Of a stretch of DNA of 6,081 bases, positions 5,971 to 6,081 are shown one piece after another. Source of the DNA: JASFRI01 sp050115015 (GTDB lineage Bacteria > Acidobacteriota > Polarisedimenticolia > CBDVAL01); contig JASFRI010000265.1 in NCBI GenBank assembly GCA_050115015.1, positions 1-6,081 of the forward strand. Direction: 5' to 3'. The notes under the pieces are model-generated. The model was not told the DNA's origin, searched no databases, and saw only the letters and a program-made list of their open reading frames with translations. A program made the position numbers and the translations under genes. Each line of letters starts with the position of its first letter. The first letter of the stretch is position 1.

Positions 5971-5994
5971 CGGGGTCGGAGGCCTCCGACCCCG
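5971..5994. repeat. Perfect 24-bp GC-rich palindrome
   Basis: CGGGGTCGGAGG (5971-5982) is followed directly by its exact reverse complement (5983-5994). As RNA it would form a stem of about 10 bp with a 4-nt GGCC loop. There is no U-run on either side. It could end transcription of a gene beyond the right edge, or be linked to the adjacent insertion-sequence-like end ten bases away. Confidence 0.6.
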
Positions 5995-6003
5995 AGAATC
6001 GGT

Positions 6004-6081
6004 CCTAGCAGGCTGCTGAAGAACTCCGCGCCCCCGCGTTGCGAGCGCCGTGGTGCCGGCTGCGAGGCGCCGCGACGACGC
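6004..6081. mobile_element. Possible end of an insertion sequence (runs off the right edge)
   Basis: The start of this stretch, CTAGCAGGCTGCTGAAGAA at 6005-6023 followed by CTCC, closely resembles terminal inverted repeats of some DDE-transposase insertion sequences (IS1182- or IS5-like ends of the form CAGGCTGCTGAAAAAGTCC, recalled from memory). The rest of the window shows no transposase, which would have to lie to the right. The family and even the identification are unproven without the other end. Confidence 0.35.

Larger units (their letters stand above)
5718..6081. other. Non-coding region upstream of the TPR gene to the window edge
   Basis: No gene is supported in these 364 bases. From left to right there is a GC-rich leader (5718-5845), an AT-rich island with a candidate promoter and inverted repeat (5846-5885), a C-rich stretch (5940-5970), a perfect palindrome (5971-5994) and an insertion-sequence-like end (from about 6004). 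No tRNA or CRISPR repeat is visible. Confidence 0.65.

Overview
The window is strongly GC-rich, with G or C at most third codon positions. It holds five protein-coding genes, four on the minus strand and one on the plus strand. The protein mix is a secreted kelch protein with a SurA-like N-terminus, a secreted HExxH protease of a family mostly annotated as hypothetical, a membrane-anchored TPR protein and a VioD-like flavin monooxygenase. This mix, together with the base composition, recalls Acidobacteriota (Thermoanaerobaculia-like) or related soil and sediment lineages. That placement is an impression from memory, not a computed assignment.

Layout from left to right. 1-1593 (minus) is the N-terminal 531 residues of an exported kelch-repeat protein whose C-terminus lies beyond the left edge. 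1594-1899 is a non-coding gap with a candidate promoter for the kelch gene and a stem-loop that may end the next gene. 1900-3042 (minus) is a 380-residue FAD monooxygenase related to VioD and to the hydroxylase half of salicylyl-CoA 5-hydroxylase / 2-aminobenzoyl-CoA monooxygenase. 3043-3183 is a divergent promoter region centred on a perfect 12-bp palindrome. 3184-4458 (plus) is the secreted zinc metalloprotease-like protein. 4482-4637 (minus) is a 51-residue single-pass membrane protein with an excellent ribosome binding site, converging on the protease gene. 4725-5717 (minus) is a membrane-anchored six-TPR protein, separated from the small gene by a strong GC hairpin. 5718-6081 is non-coding. 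It holds a candidate promoter with an inverted repeat, a perfect 24-bp palindrome, and, at the right edge, sequence resembling the end of an insertion sequence.

Four of the five products are predicted to be exported or membrane-anchored (kelch, protease, small membrane protein, TPR protein); the monooxygenase is cytosolic. Apart from the shared divergent promoter region and the possible coupling of the TPR gene to the small gene, nothing ties them into one pathway. I do not see a convincing new multi-gene system. The items most worth a second look are the stand-alone monooxygenase with no pathway partners, the operator-like palindrome between it and the protease, and the small membrane protein gene.
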